A DNA stretch of 64,000 nucleotides, taken from the NCBI GenBank assembly GCA_963815495.1, contig CAWFGW010000001.1, positions 62,001-126,000 of the forward strand, read 5' to 3'. Position 1 is the stretch's first letter. Each line of letters opens with the position of its first letter. The position numbers and the translations under genes are program-made. This DNA comes from CAWFGW01 sp963815495. Lineage in GTDB: Bacteria > Bacteroidota > Bacteroidia > Cytophagales > JAAEPT01. Shown in pieces: positions 39,777-48,232 of this stretch. Under the pieces are notes generated by a model. The model was not told the origin of the DNA and did not search any database. It saw only the letters and a list, made by a program, of their open reading frames with translations.

Positions 39777-40958
39777 ATGGAACATAAAATAAACGAAAAA
39801 GGATATTATGGACAGTATGGTGGAGCTTATATCCCTGAAATGCTGTATCCAAACGTAAAGGAATTAAAAGATAATTACCTTAAAATCATGAACGAACCCA
39901 GCTTTAAGCAAGAGTTCAATGATTTGTTACGAGACTATGTTGGTCGTCCAACTCCCTTATACTTTGCTTCGCGGTTATCGGAAAAGTATAACACTAAAAT
40001 CTATCTCAAAAGAGAGGATTTATGTCATACTGGTGCGCACAAAGTCAACAACACCTTAGGGCAAATTTTGGTGGCTAAACGTTTGGGAAAAACACGCATT
40101 ATCGCTGAAACCGGAGCAGGACAACACGGTGTTGCCACTGCGACCATGTGTGCTTTAATGGGCCTACCATGCGTTATCTATATGGGAGAAGTTGACATCG
40201 AACGTCAGAAACCCAACGTAGAACGCATGAAGCTTATGGGAGCCGAAGTTCGACCAGCATCTAGCGGAAGTAAGACCTTAAAAGATGCCACCAATGAAGC
40301 GATTAGGGACTGGATCAATAACCCCGTTGATACCCACTACATCATCGGTTCGGTAGTAGGGCCTGATCCCTATCCAGACATGGTAGCACGATTCCAGTCA
40401 GTAATTTCGGAAGAAATGAAATGGCAGCTTAAAGAAAAAACGGGTTCGGAAAACCCTGACTATGTCATTGCATGTGTTGGCGGTGGTAGTAATGCAGCAG
40501 GTGCATTTTACCATTACCTCAACGAAGAAAGTGTGAAGTTAATCGCAGTGGAGGCTGCGGGGTTTGGTGTAGATTCAGGTAAAACAGCCGCAACAACAGC
40601 AAAAGGAGCTTCAGGAATCATTCATGGCAGCAAAACCCTGTTGATGCAAACCGAAGATGGACAAATCATTGAACCACACTCTATTTCTGCTGGGTTAGAC
40701 TACCCTGGAATTGGTCCAATGCATGCCTATTTATTTGACTCAGGTCGGGGTATATTTTATAGCGCAACAGATGACGAAGCTTACAATGCAGGCGTACTGT
40801 TAAGTAAAACTGAAGGCATTATCCCAGCCTTAGAAAGTGCCCATGCTATCGCAGCATTGGATTTTATTCAATTTAAAAAAGATGATGTGGTCGTAATTAA
40901 CTTATCGGGTAGAGGAGATAAGGATTTACAAACTTACATGGATCGAGGAGGGTATTAA
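39777..40958 (+). CDS. trpB: tryptophan synthase beta subunit
   Basis: TrpB condenses indole with serine. From the ATG at 39777 it has 393 residues; a GTG at 39723 would add 18 residues encoded by an interspersed repeat and is rejected. Motifs: YYGQYGGAYIPEMLYPN, the PLP Lys in DLCHTGAHKVNN, GAGQHGVATAT, the phosphate-binding CVGGGSNAAG, and LSGRGDKDLQTY at the end. It belongs to the TrpB1 (alpha-dependent) type, in keeping with trpA downstream. Confidence 0.96.
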   Translation: MEHKINEKGYYGQYGGAYIPEMLYPNVKELKDNYLKIMNEPSFKQEFNDLLRDYVGRPTPLYFASRLSEKYNTKIYLKREDLCHTGAHKVNNTLGQILVAKRLGKTRIIAETGAGQHGVATATMCALMGLPCVIYMGEVDIERQKPNVERMKLMGAEVRPASSGSKTLKDATNEAIRDWINNPVDTHYIIGSVVGPDPYPDMVARFQSVISEEMKWQLKEKTGSENPDYVIACVGGGSNAAGAFYHYLNEESVKLIAVEAAGFGVDSGKTAATTAKGASGIIHGSKTLLMQTEDGQIIEPHSISAGLDYPGIGPMHAYLFDSGRGIFYSATDDEAYNAGVLLSKTEGIIPALESAHAIAALDFIQFKKDDVVVINLSGRGDKDLQTYMDRGGY

Positions 40959-41044
40959 ATGCATAACGTAATTACGCAAAACGGAAAACGATAAAATATG
41001 CGGTTCAACCGTTTTGCGTTTAATCGTCAATCGTAAAAAAAACA
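40959..41044. repeat. perfect inverted repeat between trpB and trpA
   Basis: ACGCAAAACGG (40974-40984) and CCGTTTTGCGT (41009-41019) form an 11-bp perfect inverted repeat. GTCAATCGTAA (41026-41036) is identical to a word in the trpE-trpG gap. The hairpin is not followed by a T-run directly, so it is a repeat family member rather than a clear terminator. Confidence 0.7.
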
Positions 41045-41818
41045 ATGAACAGACTACAACAATTATTCAACGATAAAAAGGAAAACCTCCTCAACGTATA
41101 TTTTACGGCAGGTTACCCAACACTAAACGATACCACGCGGATTTTGAGTTTGCTCGAAAAGTCAGGGGCTGATTTGGTAGAAATAGGTATGCCTTATTCC
41201 GACCCGATGGCCGATGGTCCTGTGATACAGGAAAGCAATGGTGTGGCTTTGGCCAATGGCATGTCGATCAAAAAGCTCTTCGAACAACTGGAAGGCATTC
41301 GTGAAAAAGTCTCTTTACCGGTCCTGTTGATGGGTTATTTAAACCCCGTGATGCAATACGGAATTGAAAACTTCTTGAAAAAAGCAGCAGAAGTAGGGGT
41401 CGATGGTATCATTGTGCCTGACTTACCAATGCAGGAATATGAAGACGAATACCAAGGGTTATTTGAAAAATATGGTTTGTCAAATGTGTTTTTGGTAACC
41501 CCACAAACCACGCCTGAACGACTTAAAAAAATCGATAGTCTAACAAATGGTTTTGTTTATATCGTTTCCACCAATAGTACTACTGGAAATGAAACTAAAA
41601 AAGAAGATACCACGACTGAATATTTTGAGCGAATTAAAGCAGCAGGGTTGAAAAATGCGAGCCTGATTGGTTTTAATATCAAAGACAATGCTTCATTTGC
41701 GAATGCATGCAAATACTGTCATGGAGCCATTATCGGTAGTGCATTTATCAAGGTGTTAGAAAAAGGTGGTGACTTAGAGAAAAGTATTCCGGAGTTTGTG
41801 AGAGGGGTGAGGGGCTGA
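41045..41818 (+). CDS. trpA: tryptophan synthase alpha subunit
   Basis: TrpA cleaves indole-3-glycerol phosphate to indole and glyceraldehyde 3-phosphate and channels the indole to TrpB. The 257-residue TIM barrel has NVYFTAGYPTLNDTT, the catalytic Glu in ADLVEIGMPYSDPMADGPVI, the catalytic Asp in GIIVPDLPMQEYEDE, and the phosphate loop region GFNIKDN and AIIGSAFIKVLE. It ends the trp gene order E-G-D-C-F-B-A; an outer-membrane-like gene follows after 5 bp. Confidence 0.97.
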   Translation: MNRLQQLFNDKKENLLNVYFTAGYPTLNDTTRILSLLEKSGADLVEIGMPYSDPMADGPVIQESNGVALANGMSIKKLFEQLEGIREKVSLPVLLMGYLNPVMQYGIENFLKKAAEVGVDGIIVPDLPMQEYEDEYQGLFEKYGLSNVFLVTPQTTPERLKKIDSLTNGFVYIVSTNSTTGNETKKEDTTTEYFERIKAAGLKNASLIGFNIKDNASFANACKYCHGAIIGSAFIKVLEKGGDLEKSIPEFVRGVRG

Positions 41819-41823
41819 GAGCT

Positions 41824-42357
41824 ATGAGTAAATATTTGTTTGTACTCTGTGTTCTAAGTTCGTCAGTTTGTTGCTCCCAAGATTCATTATATGTCCAACC
41901 AAAAGCTGTTTTTAGTTTAAACCTACTCAATCCAGGCTTTCAAATTGAATATGGTTTAAATGAAATTATAACATTGAATTACGATTTCAATGTGGGTTTT
42001 ATATACCTCACTTATGGTTATTTGGCTGAGAGTATCAAGCCAACCGTACAAAACAAATTGCAGTTAAGGGCATATTATAATATTGATGAGCGAATGAAAA
42101 AAGGGAAGAATATTTCTAATTATTCGGCTAACTATGGCACTGCTTTTTTCTATTATTCTCCAACTCGGGAAAGAACACATCAACAAATTATTGATAATCT
42201 TCAAGCAATTTGTTTTGCATGGGGTCTTCAGCGGAATTATAAATCACATATTCATTTTGGTTTAGAATTGGGTTATGGTGTAGCTTTAAATGCAATGAAT
42301 ATTGATAATGGTCAAGGATTCCCGTTTATAGATTACAATTTTGGATTTGCTTTCTAA
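41824..42357 (+). CDS. outer-membrane beta-barrel-like protein of unknown function
   Basis: A 177-residue exported protein: signal peptide (about 1-18), alternating amphipathic strands (TLNYDFNVGFIYLTYGYL, LQLRAYYNIDE, HIHFGLELGYGVAL) and a C-terminal Phe (YNFGFAF), all as in small outer-membrane barrels. I do not recognise a family. It starts 5 bp after trpA, so it may be read from the trp operon, but no role in tryptophan metabolism is apparent. It converges with the DnaJ-TPR gene with a 4-bp gap and no visible terminator. Confidence 0.65.
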   Translation: MSKYLFVLCVLSSSVCCSQDSLYVQPKAVFSLNLLNPGFQIEYGLNEIITLNYDFNVGFIYLTYGYLAESIKPTVQNKLQLRAYYNIDERMKKGKNISNYSANYGTAFFYYSPTRERTHQQIIDNLQAICFAWGLQRNYKSHIHFGLELGYGVALNAMNIDNGQGFPFIDYNFGFAF

Positions 42358-42361
42358 TTCT

Positions 42362-43555
42362 TCACCTACAACTCTTCTCAATCACCTCATCCACAAACAC
42401 ATGCCCATTCTTTTTTGCTTTTTCAAACGAGTTGCAGGCTTCGGCTAAACCAAGCTCCAGTTCGCACAAACCTTTCATATATAATGCATCGCGATTAGCG
42501 CTTCTTAAAAACAAGGCACCACGTAAATCCTCTAGTGCCGCTTGATAGTTCTTGAGGTTATAGTTGGTGATTGCACTTTGATAATAAGTGTCGAAGTGTT
42601 CCTGAGGTGCATCTGAAGGTACAAACTGAAAGCCTACATTTTTATACTGTTCACTTAAAATTTGTTTTGCTTGCAGATGCCAGGTGACTGCTTGTTCAAG
42701 ATCATTATAGTTGTCACGGTAAATAACAGCTAACAAAGTTGGTATTTCCGGAGACTCATCAGTTTGTACGGCTAATAGCAGGTCGATAGCCTTTTCCGTC
42801 TGGTTGTTGTAATAATAGGCTAAGCCCAGATAATAAATATATTTATCTTTATGGGTAAGTTCACTATTATTACTTAGTACAGTAAAAGCTTCAATTGCTT
42901 TGTTGTATCTTCCTTCTTGTAAGTCTAAGGTGCCTTTTCTCGTAATGTCGTATAAAATTGTGCGTTTGAAATCTATTGATTCAAGGTACTTGGGAAGCTC
43001 TTCAATGAGTTGATTGGCTAGTTGTAAACTTGCTGCATAATTTTTGTTTTCAAGTTGTGTTTCTGCTTCGGTGCTTAGTTTTATAAAGGTGTTTCTTGCA
43101 GCAATACCTTTTCTTTTTAACGTTTCTTGTTGGTGGTATTGCACCAAGTTGGCTACGCCAATTGAACCAAACACTAAGACCGTGCTCAAGCAAAGGACGG
43201 CTATAAAGTGTTTGTTTTTTAGATTGAGCCAACTGTCTTTTCTGTAATAGGGGGTATAGGTTGGTTTACTGAATTGGTAAGTCTTGGGTTGGGTATAGGT
43301 TTGGTAGTGACTGGTGCTTTGTTGATTATATGACTGAAATTGCTGGTAACTTAAAATAGCATCATAGCGTGATTTTTTTGCTGGACTACTAAGTGTATCA
43401 TAGGCGAGAGCAATTTTTTTAAAAAGTTCTTCCGCATGAGGGTTATTAGGATTTTTATCAGGATGATATCGTAAAGCTAATTTCCGATAAGCGGACTTTA
43501 TCTCCTCATAAGAGGCGTTTTCGGAAATGTTAAGTAGCTCGTAATGGTTCTTCAT
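42362..43555 (-). CDS. J-domain membrane protein with TPR-like repeats
   Basis: 397 residues: an N-terminal J domain (1-70) with the HPD motif in RYHPDKNPNNPHAEELF, a Gln/Tyr/Ser/Thr-rich linker (about 71-105), one membrane helix (about 114-136) and a C-terminal region of TPR-like helical repeats (about 150-397), for example YNKAIEAFTVL, YYLGLAYYYNNQTEKAI and NYQAALEDLRGAL. It could recruit DnaK to the membrane for a client held by the repeats; the topology would then place J domain and TPR part on opposite sides of the membrane. Function is inferred only. Confidence 0.85.
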   Translation of the reverse strand: MKNHYELLNISENASYEEIKSAYRKLALRYHPDKNPNNPHAEELFKKIALAYDTLSSPAKKSRYDAILSYQQFQSYNQQSTSHYQTYTQPKTYQFSKPTYTPYYRKDSWLNLKNKHFIAVLCLSTVLVFGSIGVANLVQYHQQETLKRKGIAARNTFIKLSTEAETQLENKNYAASLQLANQLIEELPKYLESIDFKRTILYDITRKGTLDLQEGRYNKAIEAFTVLSNNSELTHKDKYIYYLGLAYYYNNQTEKAIDLLLAVQTDESPEIPTLLAVIYRDNYNDLEQAVTWHLQAKQILSEQYKNVGFQFVPSDAPQEHFDTYYQSAITNYNLKNYQAALEDLRGALFLRSANRDALYMKGLCELELGLAEACNSFEKAKKNGHVFVDEVIEKSCR

Positions 43556-43598
43556 TTAATTGATATCTCTTTAAAGATAATGAACCTACTCTAAAAAG

Positions 43599-44861
43599 TT
43601 ACTTTGAGTTCAACTCGTGGAGTGTTTTTTCTTCATGAATGGGGTGCGCATTTTTTGAAGACCCCACAATTTGTGCTTTGTAAATCCCTGTATGTCCTGA
43701 AAACAGGTAAGCCACAATACAAGCGATACCTATATACGTTCCCCCTTCTGCACCAAACAATTCAATACCCATAAAAATACAAGCTAAGGGAGTATTTGCT
43801 GCTGCTGCAAACACGGCCACAAAACCACAACCCACTAATAATGCCATAGGCAGAGGAATAAAAAATGAAAGCGCATTACCCAGTGTAGCACCTATAAAAA
43901 ACAAAGGTGTAACTTCACCACCTTTATAACCTGCTCCTAAAGTGATGGCTGTGAAAATAATTTTCACCGCAAAGTCATACCAAGGTAGTGGTGATGAGAA
44001 AGCTTCCACAATGGTTGGAACTCCGAGACCGATGTATTTGGTTGTTCCAATGCTCCACACTAGTAAAGCGATAATAATTCCCCCTACAAAAGGTCGCAAA
44101 GGAGGAAAATAAATGTGTTTTCCATATAATTTCCCTAACTCGCGTGTTAAGACACTAAAACTCATTCCGGCTAAACCAAAGAATAATCCACCTATGATTA
44201 TCCAAAGAATATTGATGGTAGTAAGTGGAGGTATTGCATCGATAAAATAGGCCGTGTGACCAACCCCCCAGGCAGTCGTAACATAATCGGCTAAAGCAGC
44301 AGATAGGAAACAAGGTAAAATAGCTTTATAATTAATTCGCCCTATAAAGGCCATTTCCAAACCGAAAATAGCACCAGCTAGTGGGGTACCAAATACAGAA
44401 GCGAATCCAGCACTTACTCCAGCTGCAATTAACATTCTACGATTTTCATTATCAAACTGAAAAACGCGATGCAATTGATCAGCAATGGAACCACCCATTT
44501 GTACAGCAGTACCTTCACGACCAGCGGAGCCACCAAAGAAGTGAGTTGCCACAGTTCCAACCAGTACAAATGGCGCCATTAAGATAGAAATCAACTTTGT
44601 TGGCTGTTGGATTTCTTCAATAATGAGGTTATTACCCGCCTCAACCTCTTTCCCGAAATAATGATAGAGCAGACCAATAGCCATACCTCCAACGGGCAGG
44701 GTCCAAATAATCCATGGATGGGCTTCTCGCCAGTTGGTTGCCCACTCTAATGACACTAAGAAAAAAGCAGACGCACTCCCTACAGTTAAACCGATGAAAG
44801 AACTAATAAGAAGTCCACGGAATATGAATTGAAGTAGTTGTAGGTGCTCTTTTGCCTTCAA
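43599..44861 (-). CDS. CLC-family antiporter, probably the CLC-F fluoride/proton type
   Basis: Inner-membrane CLC protein of 420 residues. The gating-Glu motif is GREGT (residues 114-118) instead of GREGP of chloride CLCs; the first anion-site loop reads EAGNNLIIEEI (Asn77/78) instead of GSGIP; and the late loop is YKGGEVTPLFFIGATLG. These replacements are those described for the CLC-F group, which exports fluoride in exchange for protons, with Asn or Met in place of the chloride-coordinating Ser. It starts 2 bp after serS ends, so it is co-transcribed with it. No fluoride riboswitch was seen upstream. Confidence 0.85.
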   Translation of the reverse strand: MKAKEHLQLLQFIFRGLLISSFIGLTVGSASAFFLVSLEWATNWREAHPWIIWTLPVGGMAIGLLYHYFGKEVEAGNNLIIEEIQQPTKLISILMAPFVLVGTVATHFFGGSAGREGTAVQMGGSIADQLHRVFQFDNENRRMLIAAGVSAGFASVFGTPLAGAIFGLEMAFIGRINYKAILPCFLSAALADYVTTAWGVGHTAYFIDAIPPLTTINILWIIIGGLFFGLAGMSFSVLTRELGKLYGKHIYFPPLRPFVGGIIIALLVWSIGTTKYIGLGVPTIVEAFSSPLPWYDFAVKIIFTAITLGAGYKGGEVTPLFFIGATLGNALSFFIPLPMALLVGCGFVAVFAAAANTPLACIFMGIELFGAEGGTYIGIACIVAYLFSGHTGIYKAQIVGSSKNAHPIHEEKTLHELNSK

Positions 44862-44863
44862 AA

Positions 44864-46138
44864 TTAGTTGATAAGGTCAAACCCTGTATAAGGACGTAAA
44901 ATTTCTGGAATAACAATTCCTTCTTCCGTTTGGTTGTTTTCAAGCAAAGCTGCTAAAATACGAGGCAAAGCCAAAGCACTACCGTTGAGGGTATGCAACA
45001 ACCGTGATTTTTTATCTTCGTCTTTGAAGCGAAGTTTTAAGCGGTTGGCCTGATATGTTTCAAAATTACTTACAGAACTTACCTCTAGCCACATTTTCTG
45101 TGCAGCAGAATACACTTCTAAATCATATGTCAAGGCAGAGGTGAAGCTAATGTCTCCACCACAAAGGGTTAAAATGCGGTAGGGGAGTTCCAGTTTTTCA
45201 AGAAGGCTTTGTACATGTTTACACATTCCTTCCAAAGCTTCATATGATTTGTCTGGATGTTGTATTTGTACTATTTCTACTTTGTCAAATTGATGTAGTC
45301 GGTTAAGTCCTCGTACGTGAGCACCCCAAGAGCCCGCTTCTCTTCTGAAACAAGGGGTATATCCAGCATGTTTTATTGGAAGGTCGCTTTCTTTCAAAAT
45401 CACATCGCGGTACATGTTGGTGATTGGCACTTCCGCTGTAGGAATCAAATAGAGGTTGTCACCACTAGCATGATACATTTGGCCTTCTTTGTCAGGCAAT
45501 TGTCCCGTAGCATACCCCGATTCTTCATTCACCAAAATAGGGGGTTGCACTTCACTATAACCAGCTTTCACTGCTTCATCCAAGAAAAAATTAACTAGTG
45601 CACGTTGTAATCTAGCACCTTTTCCTTTGTATACAGGAAAGCCAGCACCCGTGATTTTAGTACCTAACTCAAAATCAATGATGTCATATTTCTTTATCAA
45701 CTCCCATTGTGGTAAGGCGTTTTCAGGAAGTTTTATTTCCTTTTTCCATTCGTAAGTGGTAATGTTGTCTTCCGCACTTTTTCCTTCTGGTACTTTATTG
45801 TTGGGTATATTTGGGATGGTGTATAACAAATCACGCACCTGGTCTTCAAGCGTTTTCACTTTATCTTTCAATACGCTTGCGGCTTCTTTCAGAATTGTTG
45901 TTTCTTTTTTTATGTCTTCAGCCTCTTCTCTTTTGCCCTCTTTCATCAATAGCCCAATCTGTTTTGCAATTGAATTTGCTTTGGTGAGGTTACTATCTAG
46001 TTCTTGTTGCGTTGATTTTCGTGCCTCATCAAGTTGAATAACTTGATCAATGGTTTCTTCCGCATTTTTAAACCGTTTAACTTCTAAACCCTTTAAAACA
46101 GTGTTTTTGTTTTCTTTAATGAAAGCTATCTCCAGCAT
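44864..46138 (-). CDS. serS: seryl-tRNA synthetase
   Basis: Class II aminoacyl-tRNA synthetase of 424 residues from the ATG at 46138 (a GTG at 46159 would add seven). The N-terminal long antiparallel coiled-coil arm (about 25-105) binds tRNA-Ser. The catalytic core shows motif 1 (LVNFFLDEAVKAGYSEVQPP), motif 2 (PCFRREAGSWGAHVRGLNRLHQF) and motif 3 (LNGSALALPRILAALLENNQ). Canonical length. It leads a two-gene operon with the CLC-type antiporter. Confidence 0.96.
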   Translation of the reverse strand: MLEIAFIKENKNTVLKGLEVKRFKNAEETIDQVIQLDEARKSTQQELDSNLTKANSIAKQIGLLMKEGKREEAEDIKKETTILKEAASVLKDKVKTLEDQVRDLLYTIPNIPNNKVPEGKSAEDNITTYEWKKEIKLPENALPQWELIKKYDIIDFELGTKITGAGFPVYKGKGARLQRALVNFFLDEAVKAGYSEVQPPILVNEESGYATGQLPDKEGQMYHASGDNLYLIPTAEVPITNMYRDVILKESDLPIKHAGYTPCFRREAGSWGAHVRGLNRLHQFDKVEIVQIQHPDKSYEALEGMCKHVQSLLEKLELPYRILTLCGGDISFTSALTYDLEVYSAAQKMWLEVSSVSNFETYQANRLKLRFKDEDKKSRLLHTLNGSALALPRILAALLENNQTEEGIVIPEILRPYTGFDLIN

Positions 46139-46218
46139 AATGTTTTTAAAATTTGTCACAAAAATAAAGGGATAGATAGAAACAACATGAAATAAGTGAT
46201 AAATAAATTATTTTAAAT

Positions 46219-46250
46219 TTGTTTCTTAAAGTCGGTAGTGATATACTTGT
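46219..46250 (+). promoter_or_regulatory. predicted rho promoter
   Basis: TTTG (46219-46222), 20 bp, TATACTTG (46243-46250; one mismatch to TAnnTTTG). Transcription would start near 46255, leaving an untranslated leader of about 118 nt before rho, long enough for feedback control by Rho itself. Confidence 0.55.
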
Positions 46251-46372
46251 ACATCGAAGAAGGCACCCAGCCTCTTTAGTTTAGCATTTCTACAGTAACT
46301 ACACGTTATTTCCTAGAACTTTAAATAATCAAATAAAACTTATTATTAACCAAAATTAGTCACTGACTTTTC

Positions 46373-48037
46373 ATGTACAGTATTGATGAATTAGAACTGA
46401 AATTGCTTTCTGAGTTAAAGCAAATCGGAGAAGAGTTGAACTTAAAAAAGTTCAAAACCCTTACAAAACAAGAGCTTATTTATTCTATTCTTGATCACCA
46501 AGCCCAAAACCCGGGTCAAGTAGAAGCAATTAAAAAGAGAGAGTCTAAAGTAGAAGCGAAAGATTTAGCTCAGCCAGAATCGAACACTCCTAAAGCTGCT
46601 CCATCTCCTAAAAAGCAAGCTGCTTCAGAAGGATTTGAAGTAAGCGAGTCTGCTGCTCCAGCTCCGGCTAAAAAAAGTCGGTTTAAGCGAGAGAAAGTAG
46701 TAGAAGTAGAAGGTGTAGAGGAAATTCCTGAAACAATTACTTCCGCTCCTCCAAAATATAAAGAGCGAACAAGAGAAAAGGCAGTCTCTTCCTCCAACGG
46801 ATCGGGATCTGCAGATACTCAAACAGACGTTGCTACAGCACCAGCTCCTCGAGAGCGAGCGCAACGACCCGCGCGCCAAGCTGCTGCACCAGTATCAACC
46901 AACTCCGTTAACTTAAAAGAGTTTGACGGGATTATTGAAAGCCAAGGCGTATTAGAAATAATGCAAGATGGTTACGGTTTCCTTCGCTCATCAGATTATA
47001 ACTACTTAGCAAGTCCTGATGATATTTATGTGTCGCCTTCTCAAATCAAATTGTTTGGTTTAAAAACCGGAGATACTGTAAAAGGAGATATCCGTCCTCC
47101 AAAAGAAGGTGAGAAATATTTTGCGTTATTAAAAGTAACGGATGTTAACGGTAGAACGACTGAAGAAATCAGAGACCGTATTCCTTTTGAATACTTAACA
47201 CCTTTATTTCCTCAAGAAAAATTAAACCTCTTTACTAAACCTTCTGAATATTCTACTCGAATAGTGGATATGTTCTCTCCAATTGGAAAAGGACAAAGAG
47301 GGATGATTGTAGCACAACCAAAAACAGGTAAAACAGTCTTGTTGAAGCAAATTGCCAATGCAATAGCTGAAAATCACCCGGAGTGTTATTTGATGATTCT
47401 TTTGATAGACGAACGTCCTGAAGAAGTAACAGATATGGCGCGTAGTGTAAAGGCTGAAGTTATCTCTTCAACCTTTGATGAGCAAGCTGAACGTCATGTG
47501 AAAGTTACTACAATGGTGCTTGAGAAAGCAAAAAGAATGGTAGAGTGTGGTCATGATGTAGTTATCCTATTGGATTCTATCACGCGACTAGCTAGAGCTT
47601 ACAACACGGTTGTACCTTCATCAGGTAAAATATTATCAGGTGGTGTGGATGCAAATGCTTTACACAAACCAAAACGTTTCTTTGGAGCCGCTAGAAATGT
47701 TGAGAACGGTGGTTCTTTAACTATCATAGCTACCGCGTTAACTGAAACAGGTTCTAAGATGGATGAGGTTATCTTCGAAGAATTCAAAGGTACTGGTAAC
47801 ATGGAACTTCAATTGGATCGTAAGTTGGCTAACAAACGTGTGTATCCTGCGATTGATGTGCCGGCAAGTGGTACACGTAGAGAAGACCTGTTAATGGACA
47901 AAGAACAACTTCAACGTATCTGGATCTTACGTAAGTTTATGTCCGATATGAATTCTAATGAAGCTATGGAATTCTTATTGAGCCGAATGAAAGGCACGAA
48001 GGATAACGAAGAGTTCTTAATTTCTATGAACGGATAA
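46373..48037 (+). CDS. rho: transcription termination factor Rho with disordered insertion
   Basis: Hexameric RNA helicase/translocase for factor-dependent termination, 554 residues. The N-terminal Rho-N helical domain (1-45) is separated from the RNA-binding cold-shock-like domain (about 180-260, with LEIMQDGYGFLRSSDYNYL) by about 130 residues rich in Ala, Pro, Lys, Arg, Glu and Ser that look disordered. The ATPase core has P-loop QPKTGKTVLL, LLIDERPEEVTDM, ILLDSITRLARAYN and the Q/R-loop parts in order. A similar long disordered segment is known from Bacteroides Rho, where it promotes condensate formation. A strong terminator follows. Confidence 0.97.
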   Translation: MYSIDELELKLLSELKQIGEELNLKKFKTLTKQELIYSILDHQAQNPGQVEAIKKRESKVEAKDLAQPESNTPKAAPSPKKQAASEGFEVSESAAPAPAKKSRFKREKVVEVEGVEEIPETITSAPPKYKERTREKAVSSSNGSGSADTQTDVATAPAPRERAQRPARQAAAPVSTNSVNLKEFDGIIESQGVLEIMQDGYGFLRSSDYNYLASPDDIYVSPSQIKLFGLKTGDTVKGDIRPPKEGEKYFALLKVTDVNGRTTEEIRDRIPFEYLTPLFPQEKLNLFTKPSEYSTRIVDMFSPIGKGQRGMIVAQPKTGKTVLLKQIANAIAENHPECYLMILLIDERPEEVTDMARSVKAEVISSTFDEQAERHVKVTTMVLEKAKRMVECGHDVVILLDSITRLARAYNTVVPSSGKILSGGVDANALHKPKRFFGAARNVENGGSLTIIATALTETGSKMDEVIFEEFKGTGNMELQLDRKLANKRVYPAIDVPASGTRREDLLMDKEQLQRIWILRKFMSDMNSNEAMEFLLSRMKGTKDNEEFLISMNG

Positions 48038-48060
48038 GCTTAACAGCTTGAAAAATATAC

Positions 48061-48097
48061 AGGGCATTGAAAATTATTTTCAATGCCCTTTTTTTAT
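48061..48097 (+). terminator. intrinsic terminator after rho
   Basis: AGGGCATTGAAAAT and ATTTTCAATGCCCT form a perfect 14-bp inverted repeat (one-base centre in the DNA, a small loop in RNA), directly followed by TTTTTTT. It begins 23 bp after the rho stop. Confidence 0.92.
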
Positions 48098-48119
48098 GAG
48101 TGAATTTTAATGTCTAAAA

Positions 48120-48196
48120 AAATGCCAATGTCAGTGCCCTCATTGACAATTTTAACAGGCTTAGGCTTCAAGTTAGTCAGTGAAGAAACTGACTAA
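48120..48196. repeat. pair of short hairpins between rho and the FKBP gene
   Basis: TGTCAGTGCCCTCATTGACA (48130-48149) and TTAGTCAG-tgaagaaa-CTGACTAA (48173-48196) are two adjacent inverted repeats. They resemble the terminator-like element at 14095 in their GTGxCCTCA core. No gene is seen in 48098-48232. Confidence 0.45.
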
Positions 48197-48232
48197 GGCG
48201 GTAAGGTTGTGAATCTTTACTATTTCTGACAA

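Noticed and set aside
46139..46372. A fluoride riboswitch controlling serS and the CLC-F-like gene.
   Set aside because: No crcB-motif features were recognised; the region is accounted for mainly by the rho promoter and leader.
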